A stretch of 33,772 nt of DNA from Bacteroidales bacterium (GCA_012728155.1 JAAYFR010000099.1:1-33772); one strand, 5' to 3'; counted from the stretch's first letter, positions 18,447 to 27,699 are shown. Notes: a model not told the origin generated them from the letters alone. Program-made: numbers and translations.

Positions 18447-19174
18447 TTCTTATTATTCCTTCTGTTATTCTCTGCCTGTTCTTCCCTCTCTTTGGCCTTG
18501 ATCTGTTGTACTTTCTCCTGGGTCTCTTTTTCATCCTGTTCTATCGCCTGCAGTAGTTGTCGGGCATTGTCGCGTGACATCTGTTCCGGCTGGTCGGGTT
18601 GTTCCGCTCGTTTCTCCTGATTCTGGTCATTCTGCTGCGGTTGCTGTTCCTGTTGTTGCTCCTGATCTTGTTGTTGTTCCTGCTGGTCGTCTTGCTGATC
18701 ATCGTCTCCTCCGCCCTGTTCCTCTTCATCCTGGATCATCTTCTGTACCACCGCCAGGTTGTATCGCGCCTCATCATCCTGGGGATTCAACCGCAACGCC
18801 ATCTTATAAGCCTCCATCGAACCCTGCAACTCTTTCTTCTGGAGTATCGTATTTCCTGTGTTGTGCCAGGCGGCAGAGGCTGCTGTCGGATTTTCCTGCT
18901 CTAATGTGGTACAATGGTTGTACATCTCTATTGCCTGATCCCACTCTTTTTGTCGATAGAGGGCATTTCCCAAATTAAAGTTTGCCTCTTTGGATGCAGC
19001 ATTTCTCTCCACCGCATTCTGATAAGATTTGGCCGCATCGGAAAATTTCTCTTGTCGGTACTCCTTGTTCCCTTTACGGATATTCTTCCGGACCTCTTTT
19101 TGTGCGGAGAGCGCTGTGGGTAGCATCATCCCCATTAGAAAAAACAGAATATATTTTATAAAAACCTTATTCAT
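18440..19174 (-). CDS. batC: BatC: TPR protein with a Q/D/E-rich low-complexity C-terminal region
   Basis: TPR repeats (EYRQEKFSDAAKSYQNAVERNAASKEANFNLGNALYRQKEWDQAIEMYNHC) followed by GGGDDDQQDDQQEQQQDQEQQQEQQPQQNDQNQEK. Confidence 0.85.
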   Translation of the reverse strand: MNKVFIKYILFFLMGMMLPTALSAQKEVRKNIRKGNKEYRQEKFSDAAKSYQNAVERNAASKEANFNLGNALYRQKEWDQAIEMYNHCTTLEQENPTAASAAWHNTGNTILQKKELQGSMEAYKMALRLNPQDDEARYNLAVVQKMIQDEEEQGGGDDDQQDDQQEQQQDQEQQQEQQPQQNDQNQEKRAEQPDQPEQMSRDNARQLLQAIEQDEKETQEKVQQIKAKEREEQAENNRRNNKNW

Positions 19175-19247
19175 TGATCAATCCTTTGTAAAAACTGGCA
19201 ATTACCATACAATTAAAAACGTGATTCAATCAGAGTATATCAGCACA

Positions 19248-20270
19248 TCATTTGAACACCCTCACATTCCGGAAGAGCGGATTTTTCTTGTCATAAAGCA
19301 ATATCTCCACCACAAGTATCGTCAGTATTATCCAGGCGAGCATTGAGAATTTCTCATCATACTCCGAATAGGTAAGAGTGGTGGTCTTGCCTGTTTCCAA
19401 CTCATCGAGTTGTGTTTCCAATGCCCGGATAGCACTGTTTGAGTTGTCTGCCCGGATATAAAACCCTCCCCCACTTTGTGCGATCTCCATCGCCATCTGT
19501 TCATTGAGTCGGGAGACCACCACATTGCCTTCGGAGTCGGTCATGAAATTGCTTCCATACTCAGTGGAACGTATGGGTGAACCGTCGGGTGAGCCAATCC
19601 CGATCAGGTTGATCATCACACCTGCTTTTGCTGCTTCTGCGGCAATATTGACTGTGTTTTCACCATGATCTTCACCATCGGTAATGATCACCATCGCTTT
19701 ACTTATCTCCTGGTCAGCCGATAAGCAGCTCATTCCCAGGCTAATTGCTTGTCCAATTGCCGTTCCTTGTATCGGCACAAGACTCGGATCGATGGTGTTG
19801 AGGAAGATTTTTGCCGACTGGGTATCAGATGTCAGCGGCATCTGTACATAGGCCTCTCCCGCGAAAACGATCAGTGCCACCTTGTCATTCTTGCGCAGGT
19901 CGATCAGCCGCGACAATATCTGTTTGGCACGTGCCAGCCGGTTGGGTGATGCATCTTCGGCCAGCATTGAGTTAGAGACGTCGATGGCAATGACCAATTC
20001 GATTCCCTCTTTCTCCACCGTCTCCACCTTCGTGCCGAATTGTGGTCGGGCGATCATAAATATACCGGCACACAATGCTGCAAAGATAAGCCAAAATTTC
20101 AAATAGGAACGCTTTAGGGAGAGTTCGGGCATCATCATTTTAAGGGTGGCGAGATTACCCAGTTTCTGGACATCCTTGCGTTTTCTGATATTCAGAAAGA
20201 TGTATATTGCCAGCAACAGGGGCATGGCGAAAAATAGCCACAAATATTCCGGATTTCCGAATCTAAACAT
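19248..20270 (-). CDS. batB: BatB: von Willebrand factor A domain protein
   Basis: MIDAS motif VIAIDVSNSMLAEDASPNRLARAK, VIITDGEDHGEN, and N- and C-terminal TM segments. Confidence 0.9.
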   Translation of the reverse strand: MFRFGNPEYLWLFFAMPLLLAIYIFLNIRKRKDVQKLGNLATLKMMMPELSLKRSYLKFWLIFAALCAGIFMIARPQFGTKVETVEKEGIELVIAIDVSNSMLAEDASPNRLARAKQILSRLIDLRKNDKVALIVFAGEAYVQMPLTSDTQSAKIFLNTIDPSLVPIQGTAIGQAISLGMSCLSADQEISKAMVIITDGEDHGENTVNIAAEAAKAGVMINLIGIGSPDGSPIRSTEYGSNFMTDSEGNVVVSRLNEQMAMEIAQSGGGFYIRADNSNSAIRALETQLDELETGKTTTLTYSEYDEKFSMLAWIILTILVVEILLYDKKNPLFRNVRVFK

Positions 20271-20286
20271 ATCTATCCTACATTTA

Positions 20287-21276
20287 TCAAGGGACGCTCC
20301 TCAACCACGTCCTTCGTAATAATAACTCCAACAATATCAATCCCAGCGCAGTCAGTGCAAAGGGAAGGAACAGCTCTTTATGGCGCGTTACATTCTGTAC
20401 GCTGATGAGGTATTTCTCCATCTCGTCGATCTCGTCATACACCTGTCGAAGCCCTTCGGTATCTTGGGCACGGAAGTATTGTCCTCCGGTCATTGCGGCG
20501 ATTTCGGTGAGTGTTTTCTCATCGATATCCACCGGCATATTTTGCATTCTGATACCATAAGGAGTATTCACCGGGGTAGGGGCCATCCCTTTGGTGCCTG
20601 CTCCCACCGTATAGACCCGGATACCATAAGAGCGTGCCAGGTCGGCAGCAGTAAGGGGAGCGATCTGCCCGCTGTTATTGGTTCCATCGGTGAGCAGGAT
20701 CACTATGCGCGATTCCGATTCACTCTCTTTCAGCCGGTTTACCGAGGTAGCCAGTCCCAGTCCGATGGCCGTTCCATCTTCAATCATGCCAAATTCGATC
20801 TCATTGAGCAAGTTCAACAATATCTTATGATCGGTAGTGAGTGGACACTGCGTGAAACTTTCGCCCGCAAAGATCACCAATCCGATATTGTCGTTGGGGC
20901 GGTCGGTAATAAACTCCGACGCCACCTTCTTGGCCGCTTGTAGTCGATCGGGCTGCAGGTCCTGTGCCAGCATGGAACCCGACACGTCGAGTGCCAGCAC
21001 GATATCGATCCCTTGTGTTTCTGTCTCTTCCCAGCTGTTTACCGACTGTGGACGGGCAATTACAATAATGATTAATCCAATAGCGATTATTCTGAGTGCG
21101 AATGGGAGATGCCGAAAATAGACCCTAAAGCCAGGTTTCATCCCTTTAAAAGCGCTCGTTGAGGCGAGCTTGAACGAAGCTTGCGTCTTCGACAAGCGCA
21201 GCACATACCACACGATCAGCGGGATAATGAGCAGCAACAGATATAGGTATTTAGGATGTAAAAATTCCATCGTCAT
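20287..21276 (-). CDS. batA: BatA: von Willebrand factor A domain protein
   Basis: MIDAS motif VLALDVSGSMLAQDLQPDRLQAAK, IVILLTDGTNNSGQ and TM segments. It lies upstream of batB. Confidence 0.9.
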   Translation of the reverse strand: MTMEFLHPKYLYLLLLIIPLIVWYVLRLSKTQASFKLASTSAFKGMKPGFRVYFRHLPFALRIIAIGLIIIVIARPQSVNSWEETETQGIDIVLALDVSGSMLAQDLQPDRLQAAKKVASEFITDRPNDNIGLVIFAGESFTQCPLTTDHKILLNLLNEIEFGMIEDGTAIGLGLATSVNRLKESESESRIVILLTDGTNNSGQIAPLTAADLARSYGIRVYTVGAGTKGMAPTPVNTPYGIRMQNMPVDIDEKTLTEIAAMTGGQYFRAQDTEGLRQVYDEIDEMEKYLISVQNVTRHKELFLPFALTALGLILLELLLRRTWLRSVP

Positions 21277-22361
21277 TTACTTTTTTCAATATTACTCTCC
21301 TCGTCTCTTCGTTCTCCAGTCTCCTTGCTCTCCCGTTCCGTTTCAGTCTTCTCTTCTTTCACGACAGGATCAGGCTCCCGGGTCTGGTTGACAAAGAAAT
21401 AGGAATTTACCAGACTCAGATCATTTTCATCGGGGTAGGGTTTGTACTTTGCAAATTTCACCAAATCGGAAGTCGACAGGATCTGTTTCAGGTTTTCATA
21501 TACCGACTCTACTTCGGTTATTTTTCGGATCTCATTCAGTATCTCGCCAGAGGTCATCTCCATCGCATTGATTCCTTCTCGTTCAAAGATATAGGTGCGC
21601 AGGATATCTGTGAGTTTGCTATAGAATTCTTTCTCCCTGCCTTGCAGCCATATTTTCTCTGCTTTGAGTTTGTCCAGCTCACTAATTGCACGCACATGTG
21701 CTGGCAACACTTGCGGCGGTGCAAAAAAATAGCCTTTCTTCTTTTTATTCAATACAAGGTAGATAATATAACCAATCGCTCCGATGATCAGTATCACTCC
21801 CAATAAAATCCAGAGTATCCACAAGTAGTCGCTCCATACGAAGGGGGCTTTTTGCACCGGTTTGATGTCGTAAAGTTGCAATTGCCTGAAATCGATAGAG
21901 TCGGTCTCCCCTTTCTGGATCTTTTCCAGGTAAGCCAATGTGGAATCGGAGAGTTCCGGTGAGGTGACCTTTAACCCGAATGAGTTGGAATAGATGGTAT
22001 CTGTTCCGTCGAAAAAAGGGATATAGGGTATATGGTAAAGGGTAGAATCGAACGAAGTGATTAGATAGTTGAAATTGAGGGTCATCACATTGTTTTCGAT
22101 AAGGGTATCGGGGGGTAGCATGGCAATCACTTCGATACCGGGCACAATCTCTTTTTCATATACCGGAAAATGAATAATCCTCTCTTTGGGTGTAATCACT
22201 TTGAGGTTGATGAGCGCCTGTTCACCGATCAATATTTCAGTAGGCTGTACGGTTGCCTGCACGGAAGTTTTTTGTGCGGCAAGGGGAGTAACGACGAATA
22301 AAAGGCAAAGCACCACTGAGGCCGCCCAAATTGAGATGATATGTTGTTTTTTTCGTTTCAA
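21273..22361 (-). CDS. Membrane-anchored Bat-operon protein with an N-terminal beta-rich domain
   Basis: Signal peptide, a beta-rich extracytoplasmic domain (SVQATVQPTEILIGEQALINLKVITPKERIIHFPVYEKEIVPGIEVI), a TM segment and a cytoplasmic helical domain, located between the DUF58 gene and batA. Confidence 0.7.
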   Translation of the reverse strand: MKRKKQHIISIWAASVVLCLLFVVTPLAAQKTSVQATVQPTEILIGEQALINLKVITPKERIIHFPVYEKEIVPGIEVIAMLPPDTLIENNVMTLNFNYLITSFDSTLYHIPYIPFFDGTDTIYSNSFGLKVTSPELSDSTLAYLEKIQKGETDSIDFRQLQLYDIKPVQKAPFVWSDYLWILWILLGVILIIGAIGYIIYLVLNKKKKGYFFAPPQVLPAHVRAISELDKLKAEKIWLQGREKEFYSKLTDILRTYIFEREGINAMEMTSGEILNEIRKITEVESVYENLKQILSTSDLVKFAKYKPYPDENDLSLVNSYFFVNQTREPDPVVKEEKTETERESKETGERRDEESNIEKSK

Positions 22362-22363
22362 AG

Positions 22364-23233
22364 TTACTTTCTCTGTTTAAATAGTTGTAGTAACAATTTC
22401 ACATAATCGCTTTCGGTGGAGACCGACACGCTATCCACGCCGCTCTGTCGGAAGGTATTGTCCATCGATATCTGCAGGTCGTTCCACCACGAGCGGTAGC
22501 GATCCCTCACCTTTTTGGAAGAGGTGTTGATCCATTGTTCTCCTCCCGTTTCGGGATCTTTCACTTTCATCAATCCTACCGGTTGTAATTCAGTGCTCAG
22601 CTTGTCATACACCTGAATAGCTGCCACATCATGCTTCTTTGCTGCAATCCGGAGTGCTTGTTTATAATCGCCAGCATCGATAAAATCGGATATCAGGAAG
22701 GCGGTGCACCGTTTTTTGATGGCGTTGGTCATGTAACGGAGGGTCTCATTCAGATCGGTACCGTTACCTTCAGGTTGAAATCCAAGTATTTCCCTGATAA
22801 TGTATAGGATATGTTTTCTTCCTTTTTTGGGAGGGATAAATTTCTCCACCTTATCGGTAAAGAAGATCACGCCGATTTTATCGTTGTTCTGGATTGCGGA
22901 GAATGCCAGTGTAGCGGCGATTTCTGCAACGATATCTCTTTTCAGCAAGGTGTGGGAGCCAAAACCGAGGCTTTCCGACACATCGATCAGCAGCATTACG
23001 GTCAGCTCACGCTCCTCTTCAAATATTTTGATATAGGGTCGGTTGTAACGCGCGGTCACATTCCAGTCGATATCGCGCATATCGTCTCCATACTGATACT
23101 CCCGAACCTCAGAGAAGGCCATACCTCGCCCTTTGAACGCAGAGTGGTACTCCCCGGCGAAGATATTTCGCGAAAGGCCCCGCGCCTTGATCTCTATATG
23201 TCGTACTTTTTTAAGTAGGTCGGTCGTCTCCAT
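22364..23233 (-). CDS. DUF58 domain-containing protein
   Basis: HSAFKGRGMAFSEVREYQYGDDMRDIDWNVTARYNRPYIKIFEEERELTVMLLIDVSESLGFG is the DUF58 signature. Confidence 0.95.
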   Translation of the reverse strand: METTDLLKKVRHIEIKARGLSRNIFAGEYHSAFKGRGMAFSEVREYQYGDDMRDIDWNVTARYNRPYIKIFEEERELTVMLLIDVSESLGFGSHTLLKRDIVAEIAATLAFSAIQNNDKIGVIFFTDKVEKFIPPKKGRKHILYIIREILGFQPEGNGTDLNETLRYMTNAIKKRCTAFLISDFIDAGDYKQALRIAAKKHDVAAIQVYDKLSTELQPVGLMKVKDPETGGEQWINTSSKKVRDRYRSWWNDLQISMDNTFRQSGVDSVSVSTESDYVKLLLQLFKQRK

Positions 23234-23253
23234 CTCTCTTCTCCCTTTACTCC

Positions 23254-24249
23254 TTAGGGTACCTCTACCCTGTTCAGAATTTCGCTGACGATCTCTTCGG
23301 AAGTCATATTATTGGCTTCCGCCTCGTAGGTAAGGCCGATGCGATGGCGCATTACGTCGTGGCATACGGCACGGATATCTTCAGGGATCACATAACCGCG
23401 GCGCTTGATAAATGCGAAAGCGCGGGCAGCTAGCGCCAGGTTGATGGAAGCACGGGGTGATGCCCCGAAGCCGATCATCTCTTTCAGGTTTGCCATACCG
23501 AACTGGTCGGGGAAACGGGATGCAAATACGATATCCACAATATATTTACTGATTTTCTCATAGATATATACCTCTCTTACCACTTTACGAGCCTCCAGGA
23601 TCGCCTCCTTAGAGATAACGGCTTTGTCGATGGTTGCAGGTTCGAAGATATTCTGACGGATGATCTGTTTCTCCTCCTCTTTGGAGGGATAGGAGATGAT
23701 CACCTTCAGCATGAAACGGTCTACCTGCGCTTCCGGCAGCGGGTAGGTACCCTCCTGCTCGATAGGATTCTGTGTTGCCATCACCAGGAAAGGGTTGGGC
23801 AATGGATAAGTTTGCTCGCCGATGGTTACGTGACGCTCTTGCATCGCTTCGAGCAGTGCACTCTGCACTTTGGCGGGTGCCCGGTTGATCTCATCGGCCA
23901 GCACGAAATTGGCAAAGATGGGACCGTGCTTTACGAGAAACTCCTCATTTCGCTGGCTGTAGATCATGGTTCCAATCACGTCGGCCGGCAGCAGATCGGG
24001 GGTAAACTGGATACGGCTGTAATCGGCATCGATCAGTTGGGCCAGCGTTTTAATGGCCAGGGTCTTTGCCAAGCCGGGTACCCCTTCCAGCAGGATGTGC
24101 CCGTCGGACAATAATCCAATCAGCAGCGATTCCACTAAGTGTTTCTGTCCCACGATCACCTGATTCATCCCGGTAACGAGTGTTTGGACAAAGCCGCTCT
24201 TCTGTTCTATTCTCTCATTTAACTCCTTAATATCGACAACTTGGCTCAT
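23254..24249 (-). CDS. MoxR family AAA+ ATPase
   Basis: HILLEGVPGLAKTLAIKTLAQLIDADYSRIQFTPDLLPADVIGT, FVLADEINRAPAKVQSALLEAMQE and VMATQNPIEQEGTYPLPEAQVDRFMLK. Confidence 0.97.
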   Translation of the reverse strand: MSQVVDIKELNERIEQKSGFVQTLVTGMNQVIVGQKHLVESLLIGLLSDGHILLEGVPGLAKTLAIKTLAQLIDADYSRIQFTPDLLPADVIGTMIYSQRNEEFLVKHGPIFANFVLADEINRAPAKVQSALLEAMQERHVTIGEQTYPLPNPFLVMATQNPIEQEGTYPLPEAQVDRFMLKVIISYPSKEEEKQIIRQNIFEPATIDKAVISKEAILEARKVVREVYIYEKISKYIVDIVFASRFPDQFGMANLKEMIGFGASPRASINLALAARAFAFIKRRGYVIPEDIRAVCHDVMRHRIGLTYEAEANNMTSEEIVSEILNRVEVP

Positions 24250-24288
24250 ATTTTTTTATTTATTGAAGTATTTATCTTTTTCGACTTA

Positions 24289-24296
24289 CAAAATTA
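24289..24296 (-). promoter_or_regulatory. Putative -7 element (TAATTTTG) for the moxR-bat operon
   Basis: The minus strand reads TAATTTTG about 40 bp upstream of the moxR ATG. The -33 element is not clear. Confidence 0.4.
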
Positions 24297-24443
24297 GAAA
24301 TGTTAAAGAGGTTTTGCACAGATTAGGGGTTAAAAATGTTTAAGTCTGTAGGATGACCCCCTTTCGAAATGATGGAAAAAAAATTGTTGCCTCAAGTATC
24401 GATGAAATGGCAGGCAGTTGGCGGGATTAAATTATCACTTCCT

Positions 24444-24482
24444 CCCGATAAATCGGGGCAAGTTGTCCCGACAAATCAGGAT
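24444..24482. repeat. REP-like composite dyad element, copy 1
   Basis: TCCCGATAAATCGGGGCAA-G-TTGTCCCGACAAATCAGGA. The 19-nt arms give 14 Watson-Crick pairs plus 1 wobble, with a nested CCCGATAAATCGGG palindrome, upstream of tgt. Confidence 0.6.
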
Positions 24483-24490
24483 TAATTTCC

Positions 24491-24498
24491 TATCTTTG
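24491..24498 (+). promoter_or_regulatory. Putative -7 element (TATCTTTG) for tgt
   Basis: TATCTTTGC lies 29 bp upstream of the TTG start. A candidate TTG lies at 24463-24465, with a rather long spacer of 25 bp. Confidence 0.5.
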
Positions 24499-24527
24499 CC
24501 CCCTAAACTCAGTCAGCTCAGATTATA

Positions 24528-25658
24528 TTGGATTTCCGATTAGTACATACCGACATCAGTTCGAACGCCCGGGCAGGCATCATTACCACCGACCATGGAG
24601 AGGTGGAGACTCCGGTTTTCATGCCGGTGGGCACTGTAGGAAGCGTAAAAGCAGTGCATGTCAGCGAGTTGAAAGAGGATATAGGAGCACAGATTATCTT
24701 AGGTAATAGCTACCATCTCTATCTGCGACCGGGTCTTGAGATTCTGCAGCAAGCAGGGGGATTACACCGGTTCAACAGTTGGCACAGGCCGATGCTGACC
24801 GATAGTGGAGGATTTCAGGTTTTCTCACTGACCGAAAACCGCAAGCTCTCGGAGGAGGGAGCGCAATTCCAGTCGCATATCGATGGTTCCCGTCATTTCT
24901 TTACACCGGAAAAGGTGGTGGATATCCAGCGTATTATCGGCGCCGATATCATGATGGCGTTCGATGAATGTACGCCGGGGGATGCCGATTATGATTATGC
25001 GAAAAGGTCGCTCGACCTTACAGAGCGGTGGCTCGACCGCTGTCTGGTTCGTTTTCGTGAGACAGAGTCGCCATACGGGTATCGCCAGACTCTTTTTCCC
25101 ATCGTCCAGGGATGTGTATATCCCGATCTACGACGTCGTGCCGCAGAAAATGTGGCAGCCAAAGAGGCGGATGGGAATGCTATCGGGGGGTTGGCTGTGG
25201 GTGAGCCTACCGAAAAGATGTACGAGATGGTGGAGTTGGTCAACGAGATCCTGCCGAAAGAGAAGCCGCGTTATCTGATGGGGGTGGGCAAGCCGGAAAA
25301 TATCTTGGAGGCGATTGAACGGGGTGTGGATATGTTCGATTGCATCATGCCCACGCGCAATGGCCGTAACGGGCAGATTTTTACCAAGCAGGGAGTGATG
25401 AACATGCGCAACGATCGGTGGAAGAACGATTTCTCTCCCATTGAGGAAGATGGCGCCTCGTTTGTAGATACCCTCTACAGCAAAGCCTATCTGCGCCATC
25501 TCATCAACGCTAACGAGATATTGGGATTGCAAATTGCTTCCATTCATAACCTGGCCTTTTATATATGGTTGGTACAGGAGGCAAGAAAACATATCATCGC
25601 CGGCGATTTCCCGAAGTGGAAGTCGGCGATGTTAGAAAATGTAACCAGACGATTATGA
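24528..25658 (+). CDS. tgt: tRNA guanosine(34) transglycosylase
   Basis: DFRLVHTDISSNARAGIITTDHGEVETPVFMPVGTVGSVKAVH, LTDSGGFQVFSL, IGADIMMAFDECTPGDADYDYAKRSLDLTERW and RYLMGVGKPENILEAIERGVDMFDCIMPTRNGRNG. It uses a TTG start codon. Confidence 0.96.
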   Translation: MDFRLVHTDISSNARAGIITTDHGEVETPVFMPVGTVGSVKAVHVSELKEDIGAQIILGNSYHLYLRPGLEILQQAGGLHRFNSWHRPMLTDSGGFQVFSLTENRKLSEEGAQFQSHIDGSRHFFTPEKVVDIQRIIGADIMMAFDECTPGDADYDYAKRSLDLTERWLDRCLVRFRETESPYGYRQTLFPIVQGCVYPDLRRRAAENVAAKEADGNAIGGLAVGEPTEKMYEMVELVNEILPKEKPRYLMGVGKPENILEAIERGVDMFDCIMPTRNGRNGQIFTKQGVMNMRNDRWKNDFSPIEEDGASFVDTLYSKAYLRHLINANEILGLQIASIHNLAFYIWLVQEARKHIIAGDFPKWKSAMLENVTRRL

Positions 25659-26755
25659 AGAAGAATAATTTTCTGAGGTTAAGACGGTTGGACAGGTATA
25701 TCATTAAAAAGTTCTTAGGGACCTTTATTTTTATGATTGCCCTGATCATCTCCATCGCGGTGGTATTCGATATCAACGAGAAGATCGATAAATTCATGAC
25801 CAACAATGCCTCACTGCAAGCCATTATTTTCGACTATTACCTCAATTTCATCCCCTATTATACCAATCTGTTCAGTCCTCTATTTGTCTTCCTTGCCGTC
25901 ATCTTTTTTACTTCCAAGATGGCGAATAACTCCGAGATCATTGCCATCCTTTCAAATGGTATAGGTTTTAGGCGATTAATGAAGCCCTATATGGTATCGG
26001 CATTGGTAATTGCTGTTTTCTCCTTTTTCTTTGGGGGCTATATTATCCCTCCGGCGAATGCTACCCGTATTCAATTTGAGCAGACCTATGTGAATCCGCG
26101 GGCTAAAGTGACGAGCGACCGTGATATTCAGTTTAGGATAGGGCCGCAGACCATTGTTTATTTCGGTAATTTTGATATGACCAGCAACACCGGTTATTAT
26201 TTCTCTATGGATCATTTCGATAGCCTTCGACTCACATCAAGGCTCACTGCGCAATCGATCCGCTACGATTCCAGTAATCACTGGACAATCAACAATTACC
26301 AGATCAGGCGTTTTGAAGGGCTGAAGGAGATCATTACCAAAGGTACTTCCATAGACACCATTTTACAGATTGTTCCCAATGATTTTATCATTGCCAAGAC
26401 AGACCAGCAGATGATGACTTCCCCCCAACTCCGCAAATACATCCGCAGTCAACAGGAGCGTGGATTGGGAAATATACAGGCATTTCAGATAGAGTATCAC
26501 TCGCGGATAGCCTCTGTTTTTTCGGCATTTATCCTTACCATTATCGGTGCGGCGTTATCAGCGAGAAAAGTGAAGGGGGGAATGGGGCTTAATATTGGTG
26601 TTGGGTTAGCACTCAGTATGGCTTATATTCTTTTCATGACGGTAAGTTCCACTTTTGCGGTGAAGGGGGGGATGAGTCCGTTCGTCGCTGACTGGATTCC
26701 GAATATTATCTTTACAGCCATTGCTTTGTTTTTGTATAAGCGAGCTCCTAATTGA
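25655..26755 (+). CDS. LptG/LptF (YjgP/YjgQ) family permease
   Basis: MKKNNFLRLRRLDRYIIKKFLGTFIFMIALIISIAVVFDINEKIDKF... has the YjgP/YjgQ pattern with N- and C-terminal TM bundles. The start overlaps the tgt stop (ATGA). Confidence 0.9.
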   Translation: MKKNNFLRLRRLDRYIIKKFLGTFIFMIALIISIAVVFDINEKIDKFMTNNASLQAIIFDYYLNFIPYYTNLFSPLFVFLAVIFFTSKMANNSEIIAILSNGIGFRRLMKPYMVSALVIAVFSFFFGGYIIPPANATRIQFEQTYVNPRAKVTSDRDIQFRIGPQTIVYFGNFDMTSNTGYYFSMDHFDSLRLTSRLTAQSIRYDSSNHWTINNYQIRRFEGLKEIITKGTSIDTILQIVPNDFIIAKTDQQMMTSPQLRKYIRSQQERGLGNIQAFQIEYHSRIASVFSAFILTIIGAALSARKVKGGMGLNIGVGLALSMAYILFMTVSSTFAVKGGMSPFVADWIPNIIFTAIALFLYKRAPN

Positions 26756-26818
26756 TCCCGATAACTTCTCCCGATTGATCGGGAAATGGGGAGGAGTTGC
26801 CGCGACATGTTGGGGGGG
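26756..26818. repeat. REP-like dyad element, copy 2 (possible terminator)
   Basis: atcccgataacttctCCCGATTGATCGGGaaatggggaggagttgccgcgacatgttgggggg. A CCCGATtgATCGGG core is nested in AACTTCTCC/GGAGGAGTT arms, and it starts directly after the lptG stop. Confidence 0.5.
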
Positions 26819-26881
26819 TAATGATGCTTGTAGGAATAATCAATTAATCAGTAAATCATGCAATTAGCTAATAGAAAAAAT

Positions 26882-27691
26882 ATGAACCGCAACATTCTTA
26901 TTATTGTACTGCTTGCCGTGACATGGCAAGTGGGTGCGCAGACAAACTATCCGACGATTGTTATTGAGACCAATTATGGGACAATGAAAGCAATATTATA
27001 TGATGATACGCCTGTACATAGCAATCATTACCTGAAACTGATAAAGGAAGGCTATTTCAACGGCACCCTCTTTTACAGGGTGGTAAAGGATTTCGTGATA
27101 CAGGGAGGGGCACAGGACTCACGCAATGCTCCTGCCGGTGCTCAGATTGGTGGTGGACGTACCGATATGGAGTTGATGCCTGAATTTCGACGGGACAAGT
27201 TTCATAAAAAAGGGGCTCTTGCTGCTCCGAGAAAAAGTGATGACGAGAATCCGCAGAAGAAATCGGATGCGTCACAATTCTATATCGTTCAGGGGAGGGT
27301 CTATACCCAGGGGCGGCTCGACTCGATGGAGATGGCGGTGAATGTGCCGATCAAGAACGAAATTATCCGTACCCATTATTTGCCGGATAGGGGTGAGCTG
27401 GACAAACTCAAAGAGGCCAAAGATGCTGGCGGATTCAACGCCCTTTTGGATTCGCTTCTGCAAGTGGTGGACTCACTCTATGCGATAGCTCCCGGCAAGT
27501 TTTTTCTTCCGGTGGAATTGAAAGAGGCATACACCACCCTTGGCGGTGTCGATCGTCTGGATGGATCGTATACCGTTTTTGGAGAGGTGATCGAAGGGAT
27601 TGAGGTGATCGATAAGATTGCCCGCTTGCCGGTTGATGGCAACAGTCGTCCCGAAACCGACGCAAAGATCATCAAGATTTATCCGGAGTAA
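26882..27691 (+). CDS. Cyclophilin-type peptidyl-prolyl cis-trans isomerase, exported
   Basis: Signal peptide followed by YPTIVIETNYGTMKAILYDDTPVHSNHYLKLIKEGYFNGTLFYRVVKDFVIQGGAQDS and GSYTVFGEVIEGIEVIDKIA. The start is chosen at the ATG at 26882. Confidence 0.92.
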   Translation: MNRNILIIVLLAVTWQVGAQTNYPTIVIETNYGTMKAILYDDTPVHSNHYLKLIKEGYFNGTLFYRVVKDFVIQGGAQDSRNAPAGAQIGGGRTDMELMPEFRRDKFHKKGALAAPRKSDDENPQKKSDASQFYIVQGRVYTQGRLDSMEMAVNVPIKNEIIRTHYLPDRGELDKLKEAKDAGGFNALLDSLLQVVDSLYAIAPGKFFLPVELKEAYTTLGGVDRLDGSYTVFGEVIEGIEVIDKIARLPVDGNSRPETDAKIIKIYPE

Positions 27692-27699
27692 CTATCCGG

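Noticed and set aside
18541-18978. Several overlapping ORFs opposite or within batC (e.g. 18574-18978 plus, 18599-18904 plus)
   Set aside because: They are by-products of the low-complexity CAG/GAC-rich coding sequence for the BatC Gln/Asp tail.
24300-24527. preQ1 riboswitch upstream of tgt
   Set aside because: No recognisable preQ1 aptamer was seen. The conspicuous structure there is the REP-like dyad upstream of the -7 element.
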